A stretch of 48,855 nucleotides of DNA from the NCBI GenBank assembly GCA_947258545.1, contig CAMYJI010000013.1, positions 1 to 48,855 on the forward strand, given 5' to 3'. The first letter of the stretch is position 1, and each line of letters starts with the position of its first letter. Positions 15,098 through 21,940 of this stretch are shown in pieces. This stretch comes from an uncultured Ectothiorhodospiraceae bacterium. GTDB lineage: Bacteria; Pseudomonadota; Gammaproteobacteria; UBA9214. Below the pieces are notes generated by a model. It had not been told where the DNA came from, ran no database searches, and was given only the letters and a program-made list of their open reading frames with translations. Both the position numbers and the translations under genes were made by a program.

Positions 15098-17803
15098 ATG
15101 AATGATAAAAATACCAAGCCGTTTGTAATGGTCGACGGATCGTCTTATCTCTACCGTGCGTTTCATGCCCTGCCGCCGTTGACCACCGCGCGCGGCGAAC
15201 CGACCGGTGCGGTCTACGGCGTCATCAATATGTTGCGCAGCCTGCTGACCGAATACGCGCCTGAGTATATGGTCGTGGTGTTCGACGCCCGCGGCAAGAC
15301 CTTCCGGGACGACCTGTTCGCCGAATACAAGGCCAACCGGCCGCCGATGCCGGATGAACTGGCTGAGCAGATCGAACCCCTGCACGCGCTGGTGCGGGCG
15401 CTGGGACTGCCGCTGTTGCAGGTGACGGGTGTCGAGGCCGATGACGTCATCGGCACCCTGGCGCGGCAGGCAAGCGCGCTGGGAATGGACACCGTGATCT
15501 CGACCGGGGACAAGGACATGGCCCAGCTGGTGGACAGGCATGTCACCCTGGTGAACACCATGTCGCGCAGCGTGCTCGACCCGGAGGGCGTACATGGCAA
15601 GTTCGGGGTGCCGCCGGAACGCATCATCGACCTGTTGGCCCTGATGGGCGACAGCTCCGACAATATCCCCGGTGTGCCCAAGGTCGGGCCGAAGACCGCA
15701 GCCAAGTGGCTGGATGCCTATGGCTCGCTGGACGAGGTGATCGCTCACGCTGGCGAGATCAAGGGCAAGGTCGGCGAGAGCCTGCGAGACCATCTCGATA
15801 TCCTGGGACTGTCACGCGAGCTGGCCACCATTCGTTGTAATGTCGAGCTGGAGATTGGACCGCGCGATCTCCAGCCCCGGCAGCCGGATGTCGAACAGTT
15901 GCGCGAATGGTATACACGCCTGGAATTCAGCCGCTTGCTGGACGAGCTCGGCGAGGAGGCTACCGCGGCCGCCGCGGATGCCGGCGCCATGGAAGCAAAC
16001 TACGAAACCGTGTTGACGCAGGTGCGATTCGAGGACTGGCTGGCACGCCTGGAGGCGGCCGGGGTGTTCGCTTTCGACACCGAGACCACCAGCCTCGATT
16101 ACATGGTGGCACGCATCGTCGGGGTGTCGTTTGCCGTCAACGCGGGCGAGGCCGCCTATGTGCCACTGGCACATGATTACCCCGGGGCGCCGGACCAGCT
16201 GGATCGCGCCACGGTGCTGGCGCGACTCCGCCCGCTATTAGAAAATAAAGAAAACCATAAAATTGGTCATAACCTTAAATATGATCGTAATGTTTTGGCA
16301 AACCATGATATTACTCTTTCCGGTATGCGCTTCGATAGCATGCTGGAGTCCTATGTGGTGGACAGCACCGCGACGCGTCATGACATGGATTCGGTGGCGC
16401 TGAAGTATCTGGGGCACAAGACCATCAAATACGAAGAGGTGGCCGGGAAGGGCGCCAACCAGCTGGGTTTCAACGAGGTGCCGGTGGAGGATGCCGCCCC
16501 CTATGCCGCGGAAGATGCGGACATCACCCTGCGCTTGCACAACGCCATCTGGCCCCGGCTCCAGGCCGAGCCCGGCCTGGAGAAGATCTACAACGAGATT
16601 GAACTGCCGCTGCTGACTGTGCTGTCCGACATGGAGCGCGCCGGTGTCGCCGTCGATACGGACATGCTGGCCCGACAGAGCCGGGAGCTGGCGGAGCGCA
16701 TTGTGGAGATCGAGCAGGAGGCGCAGCGCGAGGCCGGCCAACCCTTCAACCTGGGCTCACCGAAGCAAATCCAGGAGATCCTGTTCGACAAGCTGCAATT
16801 GCCGGTGCTGGCCAAGACCCCCAAGGGGGCGCCGTCCACCGCGGAATCGGTCCTGCAGGAGCTGGCGCTGGATTATCCGCTGCCACGCCTGATCCTGGAC
16901 TACCGTTCCTTCAGCAAGCTCAAGTCGACCTACACCGACCGCCTGCCGGAACAGGTGTGCGCCGCTACCGGGCGTGTGCATACCTCCTATCACCAAGCGG
17001 TCGCCGCAACCGGTCGGTTGTCATCCTCGGACCCGAACCTGCAGAACATCCCGGTACGCACCGAGGAAGGCCGGCGCATTCGCCAGGCCTTCGTGGCGCC
17101 CGCGGGTTATCGCCTGCTGGCTGCGGACTATTCCCAGATCGAGCTGCGCATTATGGCGCACCTGTCTGCGGATGAAGGCCTGGTAACGGCCTTCGATGCC
17201 GGTGCGGACGTGCACCGGGCCACGGCGGCCGAGGTGTTCGGGGTGGCACCCGAGCAGGTCACGGGGGAACAGCGGCGTTCAGCGAAGGCGATCAACTTCG
17301 GGCTGATCTATGGCATGTCCGCCTTCGGGCTGGCGCGCCAGCTGGGGATCGCACGCGGCGCGGCCCAGGAATACATCGAGCTGTATTTCGCGCGCTACCC
17401 CGGGGTCAAGGCCTATATGGAGACCACGCGCGAGCAGGCACGGGAACACGGCTATGTGGAAACCGTGTTCGGGCGCCGGCTCTACCTGCCCGACATCAAG
17501 TCACGCAACCAGCAGCGCCGGGCCGCGGCGGAGCGTACCGCCATCAATGCGCCCATGCAGGGGACGGCCGCGGACATCATCAAACGCGCCATGATCGGGC
17601 TGCACGAGTGGATCACCTCGCAGGACGCGCTGGAGATCACCATGATCATGCAGGTGCACGACGAACTGGTCTTCGAGATCGCCGAGGCAGATGTGGAGCA
17701 GGCACGCACACCTATCATTGAGGCCATGGTGGGTGCGGCCGAGCTGCAGGTGCCGCTGGTGGTGGATATCGGGGTGGGCAGTCACTGGGATGAGGCGCAC
17801 TGA
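15098..17803 (+). CDS. polA: DNA polymerase I
   Basis: The protein has 901 residues when started at ATG 15098, where family similarity begins ([21 protein letters not shown]); an in-frame ATG 66 bp upstream adds nonconserved residues. Domains are a 5' nuclease (1-290, with [10 protein letters not shown] and the [10 protein letters not shown]3TH), a 3'-5' exonuclease with intact DxE (FDTETTSLD near 325), and a polymerase with motif A DYSQIELR (about 676), motif [15 protein letters not shown] (about 724) and motif C VHDELVFE (about 852). It performs Okazaki fragment maturation and repair synthesis. An 87-bp AT-rich stretch at 16236-16322, encoding the exonuclease 'KIGHNLKYD' segment, has strikingly different codon use. 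Confidence 0.96.
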   Translation: MNDKNTKPFVMVDGSSYLYRAFHALPPLTTARGEPTGAVYGVINMLRSLLTEYAPEYMVVVFDARGKTFRDDLFAEYKANRPPMPDELAEQIEPLHALVRALGLPLLQVTGVEADDVIGTLARQASALGMDTVISTGDKDMAQLVDRHVTLVNTMSRSVLDPEGVHGKFGVPPERIIDLLALMGDSSDNIPGVPKVGPKTAAKWLDAYGSLDEVIAHAGEIKGKVGESLRDHLDILGLSRELATIRCNVELEIGPRDLQPRQPDVEQLREWYTRLEFSRLLDELGEEATAAAADAGAMEANYETVLTQVRFEDWLARLEAAGVFAFDTETTSLDYMVARIVGVSFAVNAGEAAYVPLAHDYPGAPDQLDRATVLARLRPLLENKENHKIGHNLKYDRNVLANHDITLSGMRFDSMLESYVVDSTATRHDMDSVALKYLGHKTIKYEEVAGKGANQLGFNEVPVEDAAPYAAEDADITLRLHNAIWPRLQAEPGLEKIYNEIELPLLTVLSDMERAGVAVDTDMLARQSRELAERIVEIEQEAQREAGQPFNLGSPKQIQEILFDKLQLPVLAKTPKGAPSTAESVLQELALDYPLPRLILDYRSFSKLKSTYTDRLPEQVCAATGRVHTSYHQAVAATGRLSSSDPNLQNIPVRTEEGRRIRQAFVAPAGYRLLAADYSQIELRIMAHLSADEGLVTAFDAGADVHRATAAEVFGVAPEQVTGEQRRSAKAINFGLIYGMSAFGLARQLGIARGAAQEYIELYFARYPGVKAYMETTREQAREHGYVETVFGRRLYLPDIKSRNQQRRAAAERTAINAPMQGTAADIIKRAMIGLHEWITSQDALEITMIMQVHDELVFEIAEADVEQARTPIIEAMVGAAELQVPLVVDIGVGSHWDEAH

Positions 17804-17898
17804 CATACCCGGCCACGGAATAATCAGCTTACGCCCGTTGTTGCGATAATACCTGAGCAGTCTTATCTATCAATATATTGAATTATATAAATATAATA

Positions 17899-17935
17899 AT
17901 AAGTAATACTCTATTTATACGGGAGTATGTACTTA
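17899..17935 (+). repeat. Left inverted repeat of the polA-engB island
   Basis: ATACGGGAGTATGTACTTA at 17917-17935 recurs, reverse-complemented and perfect over 19 bp, at 21794-21812. Similarity extends outward with gaps (ATAAG and a TAxTCTAT core on both sides) to about 17899 and about 21830, and weakly inward to an AAAGGG. The pair brackets about 3.9 kb of AT-richer accessory genes. Confidence 0.75.
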
Positions 17936-18023
17936 GCTAAAGGGCAGCTATAATTGGCTTGTGACGCCAGCCTCTTAGCCAAGCGACAGAAGAAACCCAT
18001 CAGTTCAAAGCGCCTGGCTGGCG

Positions 18024-18179
18024 TCACTTCTCTGACTTTTTCTCTTTCTCAGGCTTCGGCCAGCCATCTTCCGGGCGCTTCTTCTTCAAGGCGTCCGATA
18101 TGGCGTCTTCCCAGGGTTTGTCAGTCTTGACGCGATCTGGGGTTGGACCCGTTTGTTTGGCTCGCTTTTTTGGCTCCAT
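18024..18179 (-). CDS. 51-residue highly charged protein
   Basis: I translated this short frame by hand: it begins MEPKKRAKQT, contains DKPWEDAISDALKKKRPEDGWP, and ends in a Lys/Glu-rich tail before TGA. The aromatic-acidic core (W-E-D-A-I near residue 23) followed by a basic helix and a 'GWP' turn looks like a folded small protein rather than random sequence. It is divergent from the regulator gene at 18261, with the operator region between them, suggesting shared regulation. No function can be assigned; a small DNA- or nucleic-acid-binding protein would fit the charge. Confidence 0.55.
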   Translation of the reverse strand: MEPKKRAKQTGPTPDRVKTDKPWEDAISDALKKKRPEDGWPKPEKEKKSEK

Positions 18180-18199
18180 AATTTCGTTACTGCTTATGC

Positions 18200-18260
18200 T
18201 TGATTGCCGTAGTAAAGTAGTTTACTATTTTCGGTACAAAGTTTACTGAGGCACAGTAAA
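18200..18260 (+). promoter_or_regulatory. Promoter with twin palindromic operators
   Basis: TTGATT (18200-18205), 17 bp, then TACTAT (18223-18228) form a good sigma-70 promoter for the gene at 18261. Operator 1 is TAGTAAA-GTAG-TTTACTA at 18210-18227, a perfect 7-bp dyad over the spacer and -10. Operator 2 is TTTACTG-AGGCA-CAGTAAA at 18242-18260, a perfect dyad abutting the start codon and covering the GAGG ribosome binding site. Both share the half-site AGTAAA, so one repressor, probably the downstream product, could block transcription at both. Confidence 0.65.
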
Positions 18261-19055
18261 ATGACCGATCTAAAGTCAGTAACCGAAAGGCCGCATGGTG
18301 AGAAGAAACGCCGCACCAGCCACCGATCACGTACTGCATACCCCTATTATAACCTTGCCGACTCAATTGCAGTAGCGGAGGCGGTTCACACGCAAGGTGG
18401 CGGGACGTGTACCCGCGACCAATTGGCGACCTTTCTGAATTATTCAACAACCAAGAGTGGCGCATTTCTAACCCGTGTTTCTGCCGCCAAATTGTTCGGC
18501 CTTATTGAGACCGATAAGGATGCCGTGGTCATTACTGACCGCGCTAGGACAATCATGGCACCTGTCATGCCTGATGACGGTAATCGTGCCAAGGTAGAAG
18601 CTTTTCTCGCTGTCCCCCTGTTCTCAGTGGTTTACGATGAATTTAAAGGACACACACTGCCCGCAGAAGTTGGGCTGAAGAATCTTCTTAGAACACAGCA
18701 CCAAATCGTTGAGGACCGGGTATCACCCGCATTGCGCGTATTGATGGAGTCCGCCGAGCAGGCTGGATTTTTTAAAGCCAGCGGAGACAGATCGAAGCTT
18801 GTTAAGCCTATTCTTCAACGACACAGTAAATCACCGACCCCGAAAGAAAAGGAACCCGAGCCGCCTGCACCTCCCAAGGGCAGTGGGTCCGGTGGTGATG
18901 ACAACCCACCAGGCATCCATACCGCAATCGTTGGCCTACTTCGTGAAATGCCCCGATCCGGTACTGTTTGGCCTGTGAAGCAAAAAGAGCGCTTCATGAG
19001 CGCGTTCAGGTCAACTATTGATTTTATTTACCCTGAAGATGAGGAGGGTGAATGA
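18261..19055 (+). CDS. Winged-helix-like protein of the mobile island, probable autoregulator
   Basis: This 264-residue protein has a basic N-terminus (1-25), then a segment resembling a winged helix (about 30-95: 'ADSIAVAEAVHTQGGGTCTRDQLATFL', 'SGAFLTRVSAAKLFGLIE', 'VVITDRARTIMAP'), a helical middle domain to about 180, a Pro/Gly/Glu-rich linker (190-225), and a short C-terminal helix-rich segment. I do not recognise a named family with confidence. GAGG at 18248-18251 is its ribosome binding site. It follows directly on two matching palindromes that share AGTAAA half-sites, the reason for proposing autoregulation. Confidence 0.6.
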   Translation: MTDLKSVTERPHGEKKRRTSHRSRTAYPYYNLADSIAVAEAVHTQGGGTCTRDQLATFLNYSTTKSGAFLTRVSAAKLFGLIETDKDAVVITDRARTIMAPVMPDDGNRAKVEAFLAVPLFSVVYDEFKGHTLPAEVGLKNLLRTQHQIVEDRVSPALRVLMESAEQAGFFKASGDRSKLVKPILQRHSKSPTPKEKEPEPPAPPKGSGSGGDDNPPGIHTAIVGLLREMPRSGTVWPVKQKERFMSAFRSTIDFIYPEDEEGE

Positions 19056-19094
19056 TGTTATTAAAATGAGGCCGGTTCGGCGGCCCTAACCAAG

Positions 19095-19140
19095 CACCAG
19101 AGGCGGTAAAACTCTTGGTAGATGATAACCGCCTCTGGTG
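19095..19140 (+). other. Long perfect hairpin upstream of the tRNA-like sequence
   Basis: Thirteen perfectly complementary bases (CACCAGAGGCGGT at 19095-19107 and its complement at 19128-19140) enclose a 20-nt loop. There is no T-run, so it is not an ordinary intrinsic terminator. It lies 40 bp after the regulator gene and 19 bp before the tRNA-like sequence, and could be part of the same transcript. Confidence 0.6.
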
Positions 19141-19159
19141 ACCCGGACATTTCTCACTT

Positions 19160-19246
19160 GCCGCAGTGCCGGAAATGGTAGACGGGCCAGCCCTTGGAAG
19201 TTGGTAGGCGTAGCCTGTGAGGGTCCGAATCCCTCCTGCGGCACCT
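19160..19246 (+). tRNA. tRNA-Leu-like sequence with 8-nt anticodon loop (degenerate or unusual)
   Basis: A class II tRNA folds by eye: acceptor GCCGCAG/CTGCGGC (19160-19166 with 19236-19242), D arm CCG/CGG around a GG-containing loop, anticodon stem CCAGC/GTTGG (19187-19191 with 19200-19204), long variable arm AGGC-GTA-GCCT, and T stem GAGGG/CCCTC with loop TCCGAAT. Acceptor, A discriminator and D loop are Leu-like. Oddities: the anticodon loop is CCTTGGAA, 8 nt, with no leucine anticodon; the T loop has C for the usual T at its second position; the 3' end reads CCT, not CCA. It may be a decayed integration-site tRNA, a frameshifting tRNA, or a regulatory mimic. Confidence 0.6.
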
Positions 19247-19311
19247 TTATTGTGGGATAGGTATACGTAGAATGCAAGAATAACCTTCTGATATTTAGAG
19301 ATTTGTAAATA

Positions 19312-19749
19312 ATGCCAATTACGATACATCCACGTCCAGGGCAGATGCTTTACTGTGATTTTTCTAATGGATTTAGAGAACCGGAGGCCGTAAAAAGGCG
19401 CCCAGTATTAGTACTTACTCCCTCAATGCAAGGTAGATCAGACCTAACAACTGTGGTTATTCTAAGTACAGTCCGCCCTGAAAAAGTTCAGAAATATCAC
19501 TACCTGCTCCCGAAGGCCAGTCTCCCAATGCTGGGAGAGTTTCAGAGGTCAGAAACATGGGTTAAGGGCGACATGATCTATGCCGTTGGTTTTCATAGAT
19601 TAGACCTAATTAGATTAGGGCGCCGAGGGCCTGATGGTAAGCGTCTCTATTATAGCAATCGTTTAAGTAGAGAACGAATGCGTGAGATATACACATGCGT
19701 TCTTCATGGACTAAATCTTGGTGTGCTTGCTGGGCATATACCAAAATGA
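19312..19749 (+). CDS. PemK/MazF-like toxin without an evident protein antitoxin
   Basis: This 145-residue protein shows the PemK/MazF pattern: N-terminal 'RPGQMLYCDF' strand, the 'KRRPVLVLTP' strand with its basic residues, central 'VVILST', then 'WVKGDMIYAVGFHRLDLI' and a C-terminal helical tail. Family members are ribosome-independent RNases of mRNA, rRNA or tRNA. No antitoxin gene of usual size lies immediately upstream; the 256 bp there hold a long hairpin and the tRNA-like sequence. The stop overlaps an ATG (ATGA) of a 57-codon frame downstream. The ribosome binding site is weak. Confidence 0.7.
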   Translation: MPITIHPRPGQMLYCDFSNGFREPEAVKRRPVLVLTPSMQGRSDLTTVVILSTVRPEKVQKYHYLLPKASLPMLGEFQRSETWVKGDMIYAVGFHRLDLIRLGRRGPDGKRLYYSNRLSRERMREIYTCVLHGLNLGVLAGHIPK

Positions 19750-19919
19750 CAAAAGGCCCCATAAGGGGCCTTAAACACGATCCAGCCCGACTTGTCATCG
19801 CCCTTGGCTGGATCGGCTACGCTGGGCGGACCTTTGCGCAGTCTCGAATGCCGGATGCTCTCGCAGCGCCGGTACATGAATATTCTAGCATTTTTCGTGC
19901 AGACAGGAAATTTCTTTAG
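19746..19919 (+). CDS. 57-codon frame overlapping the PemK-like stop (doubtful)
   Basis: The frame starts at an ATG overlapping the toxin's stop by 4 bp (ATGA), a classic coupling arrangement, and begins MTKGPIRGLKHDPARLV. However, its first codons lie in a terminator-like hairpin (19753-19772), a second perfect 10-bp dyad (19778-19787 with 19806-19815) lies inside it, and the sequence shows no recognisable fold. If real it would be the obvious candidate antitoxin; I consider it more likely noncoding. Confidence 0.2.
   Translation: MTKGPIRGLKHDPARLVIALGWIGYAGRTFAQSRMPDALAAPVHEYSSIFRADRKFL
19753..19772 (+). terminator. Terminator-like hairpin after the PemK-like gene
   Basis: AAGGCCCC-ATAA-GGGGCCTT is a perfect 8-bp stem starting 3 bp after the toxin stop. 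No long U-tract follows in the plus direction; the A-rich left flank could serve a weak terminator for the converging transposase. Confidence 0.5.
19778..19815. other. Second hairpin between toxin and transposase
   Basis: CGATCCAGCC at 19778-19787 pairs perfectly with GGCTGGATCG at 19806-19815 across an 18-nt loop. It belongs to a locally GC-richer stretch (about 19750-19870) and may be part of a structured RNA or a transposon end. Confidence 0.4.
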
Positions 19920-20875
19920 TGCTGCTTGACTGGGTCTTTATAAATCAATCGCTTACCATCAGCCGCCTTGATTGCAGCCATGGTACGCTCACCGTCAGTT
20001 AGTTCACGATAGTTGTACCGGAACTCGTACTCGGACATATAGCGGTGAAGATGCTCTTTAGAAACAGCATGATAGATGCCGTTCAGGCCGCGCTTCACGA
20101 TGGAAAAGAAGCCTTCAACCGTATTCGTTGAGACATCGCCCCTGGCATATTCTTTCTTGCCGTGGTGAACCCGCTCATGACCATTCGCGAATTCCCTACC
20201 AACCGTGCGATAACACTTATATTCATCTGTCAGCAGCCGAGAATTATCTGGATCAATGCTGTTCCTGATTTCTTTGCTGAGTGTCTTTGCGGTGACATTG
20301 GCAATCACCTTAGTGCGGACCCGGCCTTTTCGTTCGACCATTGCCATTACGGGCTGTTTAGTAGACCACTGCTTGCGTGGATTCTTTGACTGGCGGGGTT
20401 TACCACCTACGTAGGTTTCATCAACTTCAACGTCACCAGATAGGGGGCCAGTGACAGAATCAGCCATGGCGAACCGAATACGATGCAGCATGAACAGGGC
20501 TGATTTATAGGACACCCCGGTATGGCGGTGTATCTCAAGGGCTGAGACGCCTTTCTTGCTGGTAGAGGCGCGCCAGAAGCCATAGCACCAGTGGCGCAGG
20601 GGTATGCGGCTATCCTCGAATACGGTCCCTTTGCGGACGGTGTACTGGCGCTTGCAGCCGTGACAGCGCCAGCGGTAGTTTGCCTGACGTTCCCTGGTCC
20701 TGGAGTCCTTCATCTGGTAAACGTCTGTGTCACCGCAGCAGGGACAGGCTGGAGTATCACCCCAACGCTGTTTCTCCATGAACTCCACAGCGGCCTTTTC
20801 ATCAGCACAGGCCAGTGGAATTTCTTGGATCACAGGATCATGCTTGGTAGATTGGTTTTGTACTTTCTTGCCCAT
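19916..20875 (-). CDS. IS1595-family (ISXO2-like) transposase
   Basis: This 319-residue protein has an N-terminal zinc-ribbon pair CPCC and CHGC (about residues 45-80), followed by the HTH-like 'HRHTGVSYKSALFMLHRIR' and the ISXO2-like DDE/N domain. That domain has VDETYVGGK (first Asp, about 152), LLTDEYKCYR (second Asp, about 220) and NTVEGFFSIVKRG (third acidic site). It appears intact. No short terminal repeats hug the gene, so it may mobilise the whole island bounded by the repeats at 17899 and 21830. A consensus promoter sits so close that the message may be leaderless. Confidence 0.88.
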   Translation of the reverse strand: MGKKVQNQSTKHDPVIQEIPLACADEKAAVEFMEKQRWGDTPACPCCGDTDVYQMKDSRTRERQANYRWRCHGCKRQYTVRKGTVFEDSRIPLRHWCYGFWRASTSKKGVSALEIHRHTGVSYKSALFMLHRIRFAMADSVTGPLSGDVEVDETYVGGKPRQSKNPRKQWSTKQPVMAMVERKGRVRTKVIANVTAKTLSKEIRNSIDPDNSRLLTDEYKCYRTVGREFANGHERVHHGKKEYARGDVSTNTVEGFFSIVKRGLNGIYHAVSKEHLHRYMSEYEFRYNYRELTDGERTMAAIKAADGKRLIYKDPVKQH

Positions 20876-20882
20876 GAGTAAT

Positions 20883-20910
20883 ATTATACTTGAGTAAATC
20901 CTTTTGTCAA
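20883..20910 (-). promoter_or_regulatory. Consensus sigma-70 promoter of the transposase
   Basis: On the minus strand TTGACA (20905-20910) is followed after 16 bp by TATAAT (20883-20888), both perfect. The predicted start point (about 20876-20877) is 1-2 nt from the ATG at 20875 and there is no Shine-Dalgarno sequence. Upstream, GTACAAAGTT (20911-20920) is identical to 18234-18243 in the regulator's promoter region. Confidence 0.7.
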
Positions 20911-20950
20911 GTACAAAGTTATCGAACTTTTACTTGCCCTTGGAGTCATT

Positions 20951-21041
20951 CTGTATATACTCTGCATATACGGTTCTCCTCCTATCCCAATGGCTGTATA
21001 TGCAACAGGTATACAGTTTGTCTACTGTGCGTCGATATAAT
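20951..21041 (+). promoter_or_regulatory. Operator-rich promoter of the BrnT/BrnA-like pair
   Basis: CTGTATA (20994-21000) and TATACAG (21010-21016) form a perfect dyad with a 9-nt centre. A related CTGTATATAC lies at 20951-20960 and TGCATATAC just after it. A TATAAT -10 is at 21036-21041. Repeated TGTATA half-sites are what a ribbon-helix-helix antitoxin could bind cooperatively for autoregulation. CTGT-N7-ACAG within it resembles, but does not match, a LexA box. Confidence 0.55.
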
Positions 21042-21055
21042 GAGTTAATCAGGCA

Positions 21056-21346
21056 ATGTCTCTTAGAATCTCTGCTAAAGTAAAGGCAAAACTACAGAAA
21101 AAACATAATGTTACTGAGGAAGAAATAATTGAATGCTTCCAATCATGTGAGAATGGGTATCTGCTGGATGAAAGAGAAGATAACCAAACTGACCCGCCTA
21201 CGCAGTGGTTCATTAGTGAAACTGACTACGGTAGGCTGCTGAAAGTGGTATTCATAATGCACTATGAAGATCGTGTTGTTGAAATAAAAACTGCATACGA
21301 ACCAAATAATGATGAAATAAATCTCTACAACAAAATTGCTAAATAA
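21056..21346 (+). CDS. BrnT-like toxin
   Basis: This 96-residue protein resembles a small family often mislabelled as ADP-ribosyl-dinitrogen-reductase hydrolase and found beside CopG-like antitoxins. Visible blocks are 'KHNVTEEEIIECF', 'DEREDNQTDPPTQWFISETDYGRLLKVVFI' and the C-terminal 'EIKTAYEPNNDEINLY'. The arrangement of a basic N-terminal helix, three strands and an acidic tail fits a BrnT/RelE-like fold. It is followed after 29 bp by a ribbon-helix-helix gene, so the two form a toxin-antitoxin operon. Biochemical activity is inferred from context and fold only. Confidence 0.7.
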   Translation: MSLRISAKVKAKLQKKHNVTEEEIIECFQSCENGYLLDEREDNQTDPPTQWFISETDYGRLLKVVFIMHYEDRVVEIKTAYEPNNDEINLYNKIAK

Positions 21347-21375
21347 ATACTGACACCTAATTAGGAGTTGAAATT

Positions 21376-21726
21376 ATGACCGACGAAACAAAGATTCCAG
21401 GCACCGAAGAAGCCTGGGAAAACGGGAACCTAGGACGTGATAAGAATTACGCCAAGAAAAGTGATCTGTCTAAGGACCTAGTTGATAAAGCTTTGGACCT
21501 GCAATCAATCTCCATTCGTCTGCCAAAAACACTAATTGAAGATTTCAAGCTGATAGCCAACTTGAATGGTTTGGGCTACCAAACGCTGATGAGACAAATT
21601 CTCAAGAGGTTTGCAGATTCGGAAATCAAGCAGATTGTCCGTGAGTGCCTGTTGACCAAAGAGGAGGAGGAAGCAAAGGCACAGCTCGTAGCTGAAATGG
21701 AGCAGCAGGAGAAAAAAGCGAGTTAA
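21376..21726 (+). CDS. BrnA/CopG-like ribbon-helix-helix antitoxin
   Basis: This 116-residue protein has a central ribbon-helix-helix (about residues 46-76: strand 'SISIRLPKTLIEDFKLIA', then 'GLGYQTLMRQILKRF'), preceded by an acidic, probably disordered N-terminus and followed by a Glu/Lys-rich coiled-coil-like tail. AGGAG at 21363-21367 is its ribosome binding site. It would neutralise the upstream toxin and bind the TGTATA-type repeats of the promoter. It ends the operon; an intrinsic terminator follows. Confidence 0.75.
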   Translation: MTDETKIPGTEEAWENGNLGRDKNYAKKSDLSKDLVDKALDLQSISIRLPKTLIEDFKLIANLNGLGYQTLMRQILKRFADSEIKQIVRECLLTKEEEEAKAQLVAEMEQQEKKAS

Positions 21727-21752
21727 TAACTATTGTTCAGATTGTGAACACC

Positions 21753-21778
21753 AGCCCGGCTTGTCCGGGCACATTTTT
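21753..21778 (+). terminator. Intrinsic terminator after the BrnT/BrnA-like operon
   Basis: AGCCCGG, a 5-nt loop, then CCGGGC form the stem (21753-21770), followed by CA and TTTTT. It lies 27 bp after the antitoxin stop. Confidence 0.65.
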
Positions 21779-21793
21779 GCTCACCCCTTTCGT

Positions 21794-21830
21794 TAAGTAC
21801 ATACTCCCGTATTTATATAGAATACCTTAT
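21794..21830 (-). repeat. Right inverted repeat of the polA-engB island
   Basis: TAAGTACATACTCCCGTAT at 21794-21812 is the exact reverse complement of 17917-17935. Outward similarity continues to CTTAT at 21826-21830. It lies about 80 bp upstream of the small-RNA promoter. Confidence 0.75.
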
Positions 21831-21908
21831 AAATATTCCGCTGAATTCATCTTTTTTTACCAGGGCCCTGTTGCCTGCCGCTGTGAATGGCTTGCTTCTG
21901 GATACGGT

Positions 21909-21935
21909 GAACCTTTAATGTAATTCACAGTCATA
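21909..21935 (+). promoter_or_regulatory. Sigma-E/AlgU-like promoter of the sRNA candidate
   Basis: GAACCTT at 21909-21915 and GTCATA at 21930-21935 are separated by 14 bp, close to the sigma-E-type consensus (GAACTT, about 15-17 bp, TCTAA/TCTGA depending on alignment). The predicted start is about 21941, exactly at the first hairpin of the RNA. In Pseudomonas the syntenic RNA ErsA is driven by the sigma-E homologue AlgU, which supports the reading. Confidence 0.5.
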
Positions 21936-21940
21936 GTTTT

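Noticed and set aside
19024..19329. 101-codon minus-strand frame across the tRNA-like sequence
   Set aside because: It is antisense to the cloverleaf and yields the 'GGIRTLTG' peptide typical of spurious frames over tRNA genes.
21001..21016. LexA box upstream of the BrnT-like gene
   Set aside because: The spacing CTGT-N7-ACAG is one base short of the LexA consensus; an antitoxin operator explains the dyads better.
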